Part shown: positions 48,679 through 61,607 of the stretch, one piece after another | How the letters are laid out: the number at the start of each line of letters is the position of its first letter | How positions within the stretch are numbered: position 1 is the first letter of the stretch | NCBI GenBank assembly: GCA_958430865.1 | Contig: CAUDNR010004067.1 | Coordinates: forward strand, 1 to 64,000 | Direction of reading: 5' to 3' | DNA length: 64,000 nt | Source of the DNA: Entrophospora sp. SA101 | Lineage: Eukaryota; Glomeromycota; Glomeromycetes; Entrophosporales; Entrophosporaceae | Made by a program: the position numbers and the translations under genes | Notes under the pieces: model-generated | What the model was told of the DNA's origin: nothing | Database searches by the model: none | What the model saw: the letters and a program-made list of their open reading frames with translations, nothing else

Positions 48679-50239
48679 TTAATTATTTATATTTTGATTA
48701 TTTTTATCACAAATTCTTGGATCTTTTGACTCATGATAATAAGTTTCAAGACCAAAAGTATCTACCCGATTCATCAAAGGAATTAATTGAGCCCATGTCA
48801 TCGGAAGAGTGATATTACTGAATCTATTGATGCTATTGGATTTATTGATATCAATGGAACTATTGATCCTTTGCAATAAATCATTTGACATAGATGGCGA
48901 CGAATTGTTTGAAGTATCTAGATAATCTACTATTACCGAAGCCAACATTTGTTGTTTTAAAGGAACTGGATCGTTGACAGATAATGCACCATTTGTTGGC
49001 AATTGAAGAGAGACACTATTATCATTTACTATCCTACAATTATTGGGTTCATGATAATTGTTACTAGTATATAATACGCTATCCATAGATGATGTGTTGT
49101 TTTTGTCTTTGTTGTGGCTGTTACTGTTATTGTTGATATTATTGCCAGTAACATCAGATATCGCCCTATTTGTCTTGTAATTAGATTTACCATAGAGTTG
49201 AAACTGGCCATTTGACGCATCAATATCAAAGTTTTTATTGCTAGCATTAGATGGAGTACTACTATATACCGTTTTATCCATTAGTTGAGTGACATTAGAA
49301 ATAATTGTTGTATTCAAATTAACTTGCTGTGGCAAAGCGTTTGAGTTTTCTTGCATGTTATTAATGTGTTTAGATTTTGGATCTATTTTGTTTGATCTTT
49401 TTAAAATGATATTTTTTTCATTTGTGTGGGAATAACTTAATGTATCAAACAAAAAAAATTGTGCTTTTCTCATATTAGAATATTCATTTTGAATCGCTCT
49501 CTAATAAATCCAAAAAAAAAAACTGTGTGAGGTTTGTTAGGATTAAATGATTAGCTAAAAAAAAAAATAATATCAACTTACATATGCTTCATCTATAAAA
49601 AAAATATTATCGTCATTGCTATCAAGTATTTTATTATGCATGGTGGTATCACTTCTAGTAGAATTATTGATGTTAGTAATATTAGGATAATATTCTTCTT
49701 CTTTTACATCATTATCATCAATAACTATAATTGATCTCGACCTTGAGCTTACGCTATTATTAATTAATTTTACACGTTCAGAAAATTCAGCATAACCTTT
49801 CTCGAGGATTGAATTATCAGGACAAAGCCTTTTACTACTATACTCTGCATAGAATTCGTCAATTTCTCTTGCGTGTAATTTACCCATCTTTCTCAGTTGC
49901 ATCTGATGTCTTTTTTCCATATTATGAAGTTGGATATCAGGCTTACTGGCATAAGTTTCTCGATATAATTTATCATAACTAAATTTTTTGAAAGCATCAT
50001 TTGTTTATATATAAATACATATATATAGATATATACACGTGCATATTTTAGAAAAATTAAATCCCAAATATATAATAAAGGTAATAAAGAACAAAATAAA
50101 TCAAGATAAAACAACTTACTCTTTGTCTTCGGGGAAACACTCAATCATAATGTCAAATAACTTTTCCTGTTTTAAATAATCAATATATTTAATTTCATAT
50201 AGAAATATAATTTTTTTTTAATAGGTTAAAGCTTACCAT
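48679..50239 (-). CDS. Protein with SUMO-interacting-type motif, copy B, 4 exons
   Basis: Exons 50239-50237, 50166-50120, 49978-49582 and 49500-48679 mirror copy A and encode the same 422 aa, including IIVIDD at 100-105. The three-base first exon carries the same uncertainty as in copy A. Confidence 0.6.
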
Positions 50240-50759
50240 GTTTTTTTTTTTTTTAATTACAAATGAGTAAAAACTGTCAATTTTTATTTTGAGACCAGAT
50301 AAATATTACATACAATATTACATTAATGTCAATCATTTAAGGGTGGAAGTGATCGATCCACAAAATAAAACTTTGTTACACACGATTTTATTTTGCAAAA
50401 ACAGTTTGATGATCCCGGTTGTACAATTTTCTAACACTGAATTTAGTAAAGGAAAGAAAACATTGGAACATTGTATATATAATGCAAGTCACTTAGTCCC
50501 GTCCGCAACTTTCTATTGGTCGTGTAGATACTTCAAATCCTCCAAAAATGAAAATGCAACACCCCAAAATAAATCGTGTTTTTGAAGCCAAGAACTTCCT
50601 CCACAAAGTTACTATTTCATTTACCGAATTTATTATGTTTAGCCCTAAAATTGACGTGTTACACAAAAAATAATCAAAAATATCAAAAATAGTTTCAATC
50701 TTTTGTCACATGAATTTTCCAGATTAAGATGAATGAAAGAGAATTTATATTTGTTATCA

Positions 50760-50968
50760 TCAATTAATACGCTCTCCTAAATAATAATTAGTGACAACTT
50801 GGTCTCCTCCGAAATGATCTGGATATTTTACATTGCTAAATTCTGGTGCAGCTGGTTGTGATTGTACTATTGCAGCCACCACTGTTGAAGTGCATTATTA
50901 AGGTTTTGTAAATCTGCTAGATCCATCAGGACCGGGCTTGTTGATTCACTACTGGTTGATTTGAATTG
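50760..50968 (-). pseudogene. Frameshifted coding remnant (LGERI family), copy B
   Basis: Identical counterpart of 16122-16330, with the same frameshift. It was therefore already decayed when the block was duplicated. Confidence 0.35.
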
Positions 50969-51192
50969 AAAAAGTTTTCTAGACCTAGAGTAGAATCTCG
51001 TCTGAATTACTATCTGAATTTTCACTTATTTCCAAATTACTACTTTAATTATTATTTTCTTCACTTGTTTGTTTTGTAGAACTTGATAGAAATTAATTTA
51101 GATTTTTATGTTCAAAAATAATTAATAAAATAAAAACTTATAAAATCATATGATAATGATTCTCACATGACTTTTATATGAACTTCTATTAT

Positions 51193-51260
51193 AATGACAA
51201 TCTCGTTATACTGACATTTTTTGCTTGCACATGGAGTGTCATTATAACGGGAGTGACTCG
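51193..51260. mobile_element. Short MITE-like hairpin, copy B
   Basis: Counterpart of 16555-16622, with the same imperfect inverted arms. Confidence 0.35.
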
Positions 51261-51851
51261 TATTGCACAAAATTGGCGGTGTGGCACAGAAAGTTGTGGG
51301 ACTAGGTGACTTGCACCATAACCACATGATATCATGTATCGGATTAGGATTTTTTAAAATTTTCGGACACATTAGAGCTTCAATTTCCGTAGTATGTAAA
51401 CATAACTATACACAAAGTCCATTTCGACTTTTTTTGGATGGTCGAAATGGTTGAAAATAGTCTCAAATTTTTGATAAAATCTTAATAATTTTGGATAATA
51501 GTAACAGTCGAAATCTTGGATAGTCAAGATGATTTGTTATTATTATGAATAATAAAATGATAATTAACATATCAGTTAAGTCAAAACGATACAGTCAAAC
51601 CTCGTTTCAATGAATCTATGATGGTGTTATGTTGATGTGTTAACGTTACGGGCCCTTTAAAAACATTCAATCTGTTAATATTAATATTAATGGTTTTTCC
51701 ACCCAGATTTGTAACGGGTTAATCCGTTAAAAATAACAAGTATTATTATTAACAAGCAATATATATATATATTTAAAATATTTGAAACATTTGTTGTAAG
51801 AATTTAAAATAAAAGGTTTATTTATTTAGTTTTTATTTGAAGGATGAATTG

Positions 51852-51988
51852 CTATTTATTTGAGCCATCGCGAGTAAAAACAGCACCACATTCTTTACCA
51901 ACTTCATTTAAGACTGAATAACTAGCTCTTAAGGTTCTACCGTGGAATTTTTTCCCATGCTAATTTAAGCCAATTGCTTATTTTAACT
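51852..51988 (-). pseudogene. Transposase C-terminal remnant (pogo-like), copy B
   Basis: Counterpart of 17214-17350, with the WLKLAWEKI motif and the same frame change. The family call is tentative. Confidence 0.3.
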
Positions 51989-52149
51989 AACTATAAAATA
52001 CAAAATCATGCCTTATGTATTATTATTATCGACACTTGATGTTGTACAGATTTTTTTTGTTGACGTGTTTTTTTTTTTTGGAAAACAAAGTGACAAAACG
52101 TGAGAATTATAGAAACTCAGGAAAAAAACTAATAGTTTGAAACTCAGTT

Positions 52150-52206
52150 ACTTTGCCGAAACTTAATCACTGTGCCGAAACTCAATCACTGTGCCGAAAC
52201 TATAAT
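52150..52206. repeat. 19-bp minisatellite, three units, copy B
   Basis: Same number and sequence of units as 17512-17568. The unchanged repeat number fits a very young duplication. Confidence 0.7.
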
Positions 52207-52976
52207 TTGTTGCAGAAACTTCAATTTTTGTTGAAATTATTTTATAATGATTAGACATTTTCTTTTGAAAAAAATTAATTATACAAGAAATTTTATTATT
52301 ATTGCAAAACATTTAATATTATTATTATGTAGAAGGTGTTATAATTCTTTGGTTACATTGGTATCAACAAAGGGTAAGTTTGGTGTGGTGTTTGCTTTGG
52401 CAGATTTTGGTGTCGTTGGAAAATGCACTAGTTGAATACCATATTCTGGATCATTATCTTCTTAATCTAAGTCTGAAAATCCTCATTAGCTAAACACTCT
52501 TATTATTTCCACAAAAGCAAACAATGAATAGATTACCCAAAGAACGCATTTTCTGATAATATATTTAGGAAGATACCCCGCACCATATTAAACATAGAAT
52601 GAGAGCTTTATATGTAAGTGATTTATAACAATGAATTAACATAACATTTTTTTTGATAATGAAATTTTTTTTATTCTAGCCTTTAAATGATAAATACTGT
52701 ATGTAAGTAAATGTATATCAAATGCTTTTAAACAAAATATGATTAGAAATTTATATTATATGGTGATATTTAATATGATTCTTTAAAATTGTAGAAATTG
52801 TAAAAGTACAATGTTAATATTGAACATAATTTTACATAATTGAAAATGATCATTGAAATGATATTTGGGACATGTTGCAAGTGAAATTTGTATTACCAAG
52901 AATTTCAGGATCAAAATTTAGTTATCGTTTTATTATTGCATTTTCTTTAATTTGGTAGATATTTATTTTCAAAGTA

Positions 52977-54027
52977 CACTATAACCTTCGTTTCAACGGA
53001 ATGGTTGGACACATAAGAAAATTTCATTTAAAATCCGTTGAAACGAAATTACTATTACTATTACTAATACTAATCTAGAGTTGGCACCCGTAATGCAAAA
53101 TTACGGTATTACGGTGTTGCAAACTCGTATTGCAACAATACAACATTGGAGGGTCGGTGTTGCAACTAACCGTAATGTTGTAATATTTATTATACAAATA
53201 AAAAGTATGAACTTTACTTTTCTAATTATATCATTTATTTTCTCCCACGAATATAATAATTAAAGATGACTGATAACAAAAATAAACTTGGAACAAAATA
53301 TAGTGATACTTGGGAATATTTTACACGTGGTAATCATTTTGGTAATGGACATTACCAAGTTACGTGTAAGCCATGTTTGTCATTTTTTTAAAGATGCCCG
53401 ACCATATCTCATGTTTCTCAATGTTCAAAAGCATCTGAACTACCAAAAATGAAGTAAATAAATTGATTTTACAAAGTCGACATTTTCTAAACAAGGATAA
53501 ACTCCTGGACATTCTGGACAGCGTCATATTGATGGTTATTTTTGTTCAGTTTTTTTAGAAGAATCATGCATAAAACAATCGATAAAGCTTTAGTTATGAT
53601 GTTTATTATGTGTGCGTTACCTTTATGCCTTGTAGAAACCCCATTTTTTATTGAATATCAACCACCTTCAAGAAAAGCGATATAGGCGAAAATGGAGATC
53701 CACATGCTTATTTACCCCAATTAGATGATGAATAGATAAACGAATTCAAAATTTTTTTTTGTGTTTATGTTTATAATAATAATAATGTTTTTAAAAGCGG
53801 TCTAACTGCATCGTATAATATGTAAAGTTACAGGTATGTTGCAACATTACAGGTATGTTGTAACATTACGGTTTTGTTGCAACAAAAGAAACATATTGTT
53901 GCAAAATCGCAACATTTGATATTTGATTACGGGGGACAAGCTTATACTAATCGCGTTTCAACAGAATTTTATATGTTTTCATGAGATGCAAATTTAATTA
54001 TAATCCGTTGAAACAAGGGTTATAATG
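52977..54027. mobile_element. MITE split by hAT insertion, copy B
   Basis: Counterpart of 18339-19389, with TA at both outer ends. The nested insertion is shared with copy A and so predates the duplication. Confidence 0.65.
53075..53943 (+). mobile_element. Decayed hAT element, copy B
   Basis: Counterpart of 18437-19305, with the same ATACTAAT target duplication, BED-finger start (ATG 53266) and broken transposase core. Confidence 0.75.
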
Positions 54028-54516
54028 TATTGCTAAAATTCAGGAATCAAAAAATATTCATCATAGGGAGTTTCTTTTTCCGGTTGAAGCTGATTTTAGG
54101 TTGTGAAATAAATATGTGGTGATGATTATGTATTTGATATAATCATTAATCATTTTTATATCATGATATCCTTCAATTAGCAGAATCAAATATCGAGAGA
54201 TAATTAAATCAGAAAAGCTATTTTTAATTGATGAAAAGATCATCAAGTCATTTTATACAAGTCAAGCATTCGGCTAATTCATTAAAAGCTTCCATTAAAT
54301 GAATCAAACGAACAGGCTGATATTTTGATTAATAATAATTTATTGTTTTGGTTAAATATTATTTCAACATTTATTTTTTAGTTTTACTTTGATAAGCGGT
54401 TTTGGTGGCAATGGTAGCAGTAATAATGAAGAGAGGATCAATTAGAAATTTTTTAAATTACAAATTTTAAGTAACATTAATTATTTGAAAACAATATTAT
54501 TAATACTAAAAAAAAT

Positions 54517-55039
54517 TTAAATTTCAAAGTAATATTCTAAAATTTTCATTAGTATTTCTTCTGGGAAATCTATAATTAATCTGTCAGCACTTAATGTAAT
54601 CTCGTAATTGTCACCATAGTCATCGTATAACAGAGTATGATTTACTGCTTTCCCTTTGAAACTTATTATGTGCAATTCTTCATTATCAGATTTGTATGTT
54701 CTTGCTGACATACATTCTGATCTTAAAACGTATATATTATGTTAACCAATTTAAAGGTTAACCATAGTAAAGCTTCATGCCGAGGGGTCGGGCATCCCCG
54801 AACCTGCCTAATTAACATTTAATTTAAGCATTGTAATATCTTTAAAAATATAAAATCTTTCGAAATTTAAAATTTTATAAATGAGGAGTATGCTGGTGCT
54901 TGCCTTTTCAGATTGTCATTAATTTTAAATTTTTTTTCTTTAGGACTGGTAAAACACAAAAAAAAATATCAGTTTTAATTCAACTAGAGTGACGACAACC
55001 ACCATTCTTATGATAAAACTTACCTTCTTCTGACTTCAT
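54517..55039 (-). CDS. Small spliced protein, F-box-like C-terminus, 71 aa, copy B
   Basis: Exons 55039-55024 and 54716-54517 match copy A. The C-terminus PEEILMKIL resembles an F-box helix but the protein ends there. Confidence 0.5.
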
Positions 55040-55278
55040 ATTGTTCTGTTTTTCTTTTTTTGTTATCCTTTTTGTTCGGCACTTTTAAAAATTAAAACAA
55101 GATTTTATTTGAGTGAGTGTGAGTGAGTGAGGTTAAATTTATATGTTCGCAGAGTTTTTTTTCAGGGAAAAATATTAAAGGACTATTTACACGGATTGAT
55201 TTTATTCCTGCACGGTGACTTTCTTTAGATGGTATGAAGGAGTATGTTAACAGACTATTGCGAGGTTTTGTTGGACTA

Positions 55279-56054
55279 TTAAACATGTCCTGTATAAACG
55301 AAGTTTAAATTATTGGGAAAATCAAAAGAGAAATATGCGAGAGTATAAAACTATAAAATAAAGGATATATGTTATATCTTGTCTGTAAATTTTTTACCTT
55401 ATATTGATATATCATAGCCAGGAACTTGAGAAAATTTCTAACTTCTTATACCGAAAACTTATTATTTATATAATGTATTTTGGAATCCTTATAAAAATAA
55501 AAATAGCAATTGACCCGCCAGTATGCCACAACCTTGTAGCTTGAAGCCTTAATCCGAGACGTAGGATTCCAAATACTTGAAGTTTTTTTATTCTTTCTCC
55601 TTCATAGTTCACACCAGGGTCGGCAAATTGACTGGTCCATTGAGAACTGATGGATTTTGGACTGGTTCATTGCGATTAATAAAATACTAAATATGGTTAA
55701 GGTATTACACTAATGGACCCAATGGACCACCAATAGACAATCAATGGACCGCACATTTGCCAACCCTGGTTCAATTGAAACACTAATGATATTTACCTCT
55801 AAAGGATTTTTTTATTAATTCTTGTACATTTCTCCTTATAGAAGTACCTAGCAGTTTGAGACTGCCAGTAAGGTGCAATTCCTTAACTGCAATCTTTTTT
55901 AACATGATAAATGAAGTTAGTAAAAAATTAAGGTAATGATGAACAATATTTAATTCACCTTCTCCTTTTCACGTATAATTTCGCTCCAATATGGTTTTAA
56001 TCCACCGTTTTGACGTTCAGCTTTAATCTTTTGCAGATGTAGAAATTTAAACAT
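55279..56054 (-). CDS. Small three-exon protein of 67 aa, copy B
   Basis: Exons 56054-55959, 55893-55797 and 55289-55279 match copy A. The hAT-type MITE in intron 2 is also present (55615-55768). Function unknown. Confidence 0.42.
55615..55768. mobile_element. hAT-type MITE in an intron, copy B
   Basis: Counterpart of 20977-21130 with the same CAGGGTCGGCAAA terminus. Confidence 0.65.
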
Positions 56055-56939
56055 GCGAGTAATGTAAAAGGTGTGATAACAAAACATTATAAACGAAGTA
56101 ACAGGTAAAAAAAAAATTTGTCGGCTGTTAGATCTAAAACAATATTAAAAATCGAACTACTTAGAAAATAAAAATACCTTTGTAACCTGTAAAATACTCG
56201 ATATTCATTTCTACTATTTCTACTATATAAATTTATATGTGAAATTGACGTGTTGTTTGTTATTGTAAACATTTTTTACAGCATAGTGGAAATTTGAAAT
56301 GTTACACTAATTTTTTATATTGTGCAACGTAGCTTTACAATAAACGGCAAACATTCTGGCAATAAAAAGTAAGTGATAAAATGGATTTGAATTGGATCTG
56401 AACTTGATCTCCAATTTAGAGAAGTTTCAGGAGCAACGAGTTCTGTATGACATTTCGCGTAGCAACAAACTTCCGCTATGCTATTTTTTACCAGGTCCGT
56501 GTTACGCAATCGATTTTAATGCACAGGTCACGAGGATCACAGTCCAGAAAAGTCTTGGTCAATTTTCTCTTTTGTAAATAAAAATTCTTCCCAAAAGTTG
56601 TTTTTTTTTTTTACTCAATGACTTTGAAAAAAATCTATCTAATGATCCGATATTAGAATAAAAAAAAAAATTTAATGGTCACAATGCCAGTTTCCAATTG
56701 CAGAATGCCTTTACATTGACACTTTGAAAATTGACAGAGATGTTGAGATGTTATAAATGAGTACAAGAGGTTAAAATCAAAAAGCAAAAAGGGATTAAAA
56801 AAATTGAGTCAATGATAATTTTTTCCTTTGAAAAAGCAAAAACATAACTGTAATGAGCAGTGGCATCAATACTGCAATATTGTGTTTTATCCTTTGAATA
56901 ATTTTGATTAACTAATTTTCTTTGTTCTTTAGCCAATGA

Positions 56940-57105
56940 GAATTGTTATTCGCACCTCCATTTTTGTCATTCGCACCCCTCCCGTGACTAAGACAAAGAT
57001 GAACCAATAAAATCATCACATTTTAAAGCCATTCATTGGTCACATTACTACACTTAGTCACGGGAGGGGTGCGAATAACAAAAATGGGGGTACGAATAAC
57101 AATTC
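56940..57105. mobile_element. MITE with ~50-bp inverted arms, copy B
   Basis: Counterpart of 22302-22467, a 166-base near-perfect fold-back. Confidence 0.75.
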
Positions 57106-57153
57106 CCTATTTTTATTATAATAATTTTTTTCTAATTTGGCCTTGGACAGATG

Positions 57154-57578
57154 TTATTTAAATCCTTTGAGTAATTCTTCAGCTTCTTCTTCTTGGCGAG
57201 CATTGTAATGTAAACCATTTTGAAAATGTTGGCAAGCATCACACAAGTCAGTTCTTGGACTCATAATTTGAATCTCTGGTGCAGTTGATGTCTTAATTTT
57301 CTGAAGGCATTATATTTCAAAGATTTCAATTTGCTATCTTCTTCTATATCAGCCAGAAAATACCTGTGCGCAGATTTATGGCTCATTTCAGATGGTAAGA
57401 ATGTAACTTATTGAGTTATTCTATTGTTACTTCTCCCTGGGCTTGGCAAACCATGAACTTTAACATAATTTTTCAGAAATTCTTTACTATTTCTGCAACA
57501 TTTTTGTCAATCACCATTTTAGTTTTACATTGAGGCATCTTTTTAATATTACCATGAACTCTTGTTAAAAGACCATGG
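57154..57578 (-). pseudogene. Transposon-type gene fragment (PRTDLC motif), copy B
   Basis: Counterpart of 22516-22940, with the same frameshifts. Confidence 0.5.
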
Positions 57579-58229
57579 TTTATCAGATGATTTCTGATAA
57601 TTTAAAATAAGTTCTACCAATCCCTAACATATTAAAATAAGTTCCTTGGCAAAGGAGTGTAGTGAAAAAGGACAGGGGACGGATTTCTGCGCCTTCACCA
57701 CGCCACACCTGTTACCATCCTTTTCTAGTATTAATGGGCCTTGAAAAGGACGGTGTGTTGAACCCATCCCCAGTATCCCAAGAGAAATTGGGAAAATTTG
57801 GTCAACCTCCCCATGAAAAATAATTATGACCTAGCTTATCATCATTAATAATCAAAATGAGAAAAGACAATTTAAAAAGCAAACAATAAATGAAATAATA
57901 ACAAGTTAATAAAAAATTGACTACCTTTACCAATGAATTTTTCCATACATTGTTGATCATAAACAGAAAATGTTATTATTGCTTTAACAAATCATGTGTA
58001 TTGATTTATATTTTTTATAAATGTAAAAATTTACTTAATTTCTTCTGAATAGATTATAACAAGAAGATTAATTATATTTTTATTATTTATATATTATTAT
58101 ATTATTATGTATTTTTAACATAAAAAGGATTATCCTCTAAGAAGTTTTACAGGCTTTCTATTTTAGTCCTTGTTAAGTCATACACCCAAGGTTGCCAATT
58201 TATGTGTTCATAATTTACCCGAGACAAGT

Positions 58230-59414
58230 TCATAAAAAATCTTCTTTCAAATCAATAGAGGCTCTCTATCTCAAGCTACAGTCAACCCCTCTAAGTGCAC
58301 CACCCCCTGGGAATGAGTAAGAGTGTGCATTTAGGGGATAAAGGAGGATAAACCCTGAAGTGTTAAAAAATAATGTTGGAAAGTCAAAGGATGATAAGAG
58401 ATTATTAGAACAGGTGTGGTAGATGGAACTTTATAGAACTATCTATAGCTGTCTATCTGATGAAATTCACTTGTCATCAAATGTTGGACACATATAAAAC
58501 GGATGGACTCGTTGATTTTTATATTGCTGAGCTGAGCTGGGCAATTGAATTGCTCATTGATGGGTCGAGATGAAGGAACACCATGGACGTTTCCAGAATG
58601 ATATGTGAGTGCATATGTGGATATATAATGTGTAATATGTGGGTTCTATTTAATTTTATATCCATATAATTTGCATATGTTTACCTTTTATTTAGGTGGA
58701 AGATATTCTTCAATCACATCTTATTATTTGACTTCTAGCAGAATAATAAGAGAGTGAATAAATCCTACACTAATACATGGCATGTAATGTTCAAATCCTA
58801 ACTCTATGGTTTTTAATGTGTTGTCTGACACAAAATTCCAATTCAAAGGAAAATCAGTGGTCATCCTGAATCAAGTAGATATTTGAACATTAATGACAGA
58901 AAAAATAAGCGAAATTTTGAGAACAAAGAGAACATTGATTTAGGAAATGAATCACTACTATCATTAGAAGAGGATATTAATACTTAGCATTAAACCTAAA
59001 AAAATAATACTGATGGTGAGCAAAGAAGAACTTATTGAAATAGTAATGAAAATATTTTCATTGTTTATTTATTTAATTAACATCATTGATTTCTATTTAT
59101 TTCTTATGAGAATGATTAATGGTTGGTATTTAAATATGCTAAAAATAGAGATTTAGAAAATAATTTAACAAAAAATTTTAAAAAATTACTTGGAAAAATA
59201 AGATTGAAAGATAGACTTTTAATAGATTCATAAATATTTAGTAAAATGGTTATATTTTTTAATTACAAATGATGAGAAAAATTACATTTATCATAATTTG
59301 CACAGTGGCAATATTTTTTCATACTCTCAATATAGGAGATTTGGGATTGTGTTGTGAAAAATGTCTCACATGTGTCCAAATAAAGTTAAAAGATAACAAA
59401 TGGAGCATTATAAA
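58230..59414. other. Unique spacer between duplicons B and C
   Basis: It is not present after copy A. It starts with a pogo/Tigger-like terminus (ACAGTCAACCCCTCTAAG at ~58280) and a nearby reverse-type motif (GTGCATTTAGGGG at ~58326), possibly a short MITE end. Two weak ORFs are listed separately. Confidence 0.6.
58859..58987 (+). CDS. Possible terminal exon or degraded ORF
   Basis: A 42-codon frame without an ATG (GHPESSRYLNINDRKNKRNF to SLEEDINT, stop at 58985) follows an AG that could be an acceptor. The hydrophilic composition looks coding. No upstream exon could be linked, so it may be the tail of a lost gene. Confidence 0.2.
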   Translation, partial: GHPESSRYLNINDRKNKRNFENKENIDLGNESLLSLEEDINT

Positions 59415-59466
59415 ACTGTTAAATTATAATTACAATACAATTGTAATAACAATGACTAAATTTTGA
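59269..59466 (+). CDS. Possible small secreted cysteine-rich protein, running into duplicon C
   Basis: ATG 59269 (or 59272) opens 65 codons. Residues 3-20 are hydrophobic (RKITFIIICTVAIFF), like a signal peptide. A CCEKCLTC cluster follows at about 28-35. The C-terminal part lies inside the first bases of duplicon C. Small secreted Cys-rich proteins are common fungal effectors, but a random ORF at a breakpoint is equally possible. Confidence 0.25.
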   Translation: MMRKITFIIICTVAIFFHTLNIGDLGLCCEKCLTCVQIKLKDNKWSIIKLLNYNYNTIVITMTKF

Positions 59467-61573
59467 TCCCTGAAATCCTTGGTAATACCAATGTTCACTT
59501 TGTCTGGTTTTGTTGCAGCATGCCCCATTTTATATAATATATATATGGATATACTAAAACATCGCTCTGTTCAAACGCAATCAATTCAAAAGATTGCAAA
59601 TTCTATTGCAAAAAATCCAGGAAATGCTAAAACGCGCATTAATGGTGGAATTGAACCTTCTTTTCTGGAACAACTGTGGTCATTTATAACACCAGAACAT
59701 ACTGGGGTAGTTTCTTTGCATGCAGTCAATAAACTAATCTCTCTTGTAACTATAGGTGCTATACCATGGGAAGAAACTTTGAATCATTTGACAGATTTGT
59801 TATCAACATCTTCAGGCGACTCAAAATTTCATAACGTTATAATTACAGGAATAACGGATCTTCTAATTAATCATTTAGATGGAAATATTGATTCAGTAGA
59901 ATATAAATCACCGTTCAATAGTAGGGCAAGAAATTATGAAGGGAAAATAGATCACCCTTTTATTATTGTTGCTAATTCTGATATTATTAAACTAGAAGAA
60001 ACATGGTTAATATTGATTTCACATTTAGAAAGGATTTTTGATTTGTCAAGAGTAAAGTTTTCAGCATCACAACATATCATGAAAGAAAAGAGATCATTAC
60101 ATTATTTAATAAACTGTCTTGAAATGATGAAACCTTTCCTAGATTTTGTTATATTAAATGGCTTACAACAACATAATAAAAACTACCGGTCTTTAACTAT
60201 TATACAACTGCTGATTCGATTAATGTATAAATATGGAATTTATGAGATATTTATCAAGACTTTGATGAATTATTTACTTTCAATAACACAAAGTTTATCA
60301 TTTATTGATGATAATGTGAATACTTATATTATCATACAATCACTTGTGCAAATAATAAATATCAATAATAAAACCAATTCTATTCTTAATGAATGTTCAT
60401 CAAATTTGCTTAATCAAATGTTTAATATCACTTGTGATTTAATCAACAACGATGACAATCTATCAATAACAACAACAAACAATTATATTCCTCTAATTTA
60501 TCAACTATTAATATTAGATGATGGAAAAATCCGTAATATTATTCCAACGTCAAACTTCAATCTTGTATGGGCATCTTTATCTTATTTATTATTGATCACT
60601 CAATCATTTGATGATCAAAATTTGATATTAAAAATTATGGATAAGTTAATTGAAGAAAACTTGAAAGTATTAAATATCAGCAATAGTGACAGTGATAACA
60701 GCGATGGTAATATTAGCATTAATAGTAATATTATTAATATAGCAATATTACCATTATTTCAAGTCATTGCAGATTTAGAAAAAGGAGAAATCAGAAATTT
60801 AGCAATGGTAATTCTTTTCAGATTACAAAAATTTCAAAATTTAAAAATTAATCAAAATTTTTTATCTAAAGAGGTAATTATCACAATAATTAATATAAAA
60901 TGATAACAATGACATAATAACAATAACAATAATAATAATAATAATAATAATAGATTTCCAATTCGTCAAATATAACAGGAAATCTTGCAAAGTTATCATC
61001 AGAAATATATAATTTATCATCATCAACTTTTCAAAATAAAAAAATTCAAAAGTCTAATAACACACAGATTAATTTATTGTTTCACATTCCATATTTATTT
61101 CATGAAAACGACACAAGTAAAATTGAAGCTTTGGATTATCTTACATCAGTAATAACTGAAGATATGCAAATGGCAAAATCATTAAAATTGCCAATATTTT
61201 TGTTATTATTATACATTCTAAGGAATGATATTTCATCATCTATTCATCTTCATATCTTGTATGATTCTTTACCATCATTAATCACAAGAAACGATCCAAT
61301 TATCACAACTAAAATTTTTAAAGTTATCACTAATATTATGCAAGAGGAAGAGTTAAATTTAAATAATAATGATGGTATTTATTATTATAAATTATCAACA
61401 ATTGGTATAAGGGTTTTATTTAAATGCTGGAAAAGACAAAAAAGATGTTGGGAAGCTTTAATATCTGTGATAAGTAATTGGGTAGAAGATAGACTACTTA
61501 AGACTTCAATTGATATTAAAAGGGAAGATTTTGAACTGGAAATATCAATACTGAGTACTATCAGGTTTGTTAT

Positions 61574-61607
<34 letters not shown>

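Larger units (their letters stand above)
36370..58229. repeat. Segmental duplicon, copy B (21.9 kb, direct)
   Basis: It is nearly identical to 1095-23591 and lacks A's 639-bp internal duplication. It contains the same genes, MITEs and hAT element at offsets of +35275, +34636 and +34638. All mobile elements inside are shared, so they predate the duplication. The right edge is CCCGAGACAAGT, after which copy B enters a unique spacer. Confidence 0.95.
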
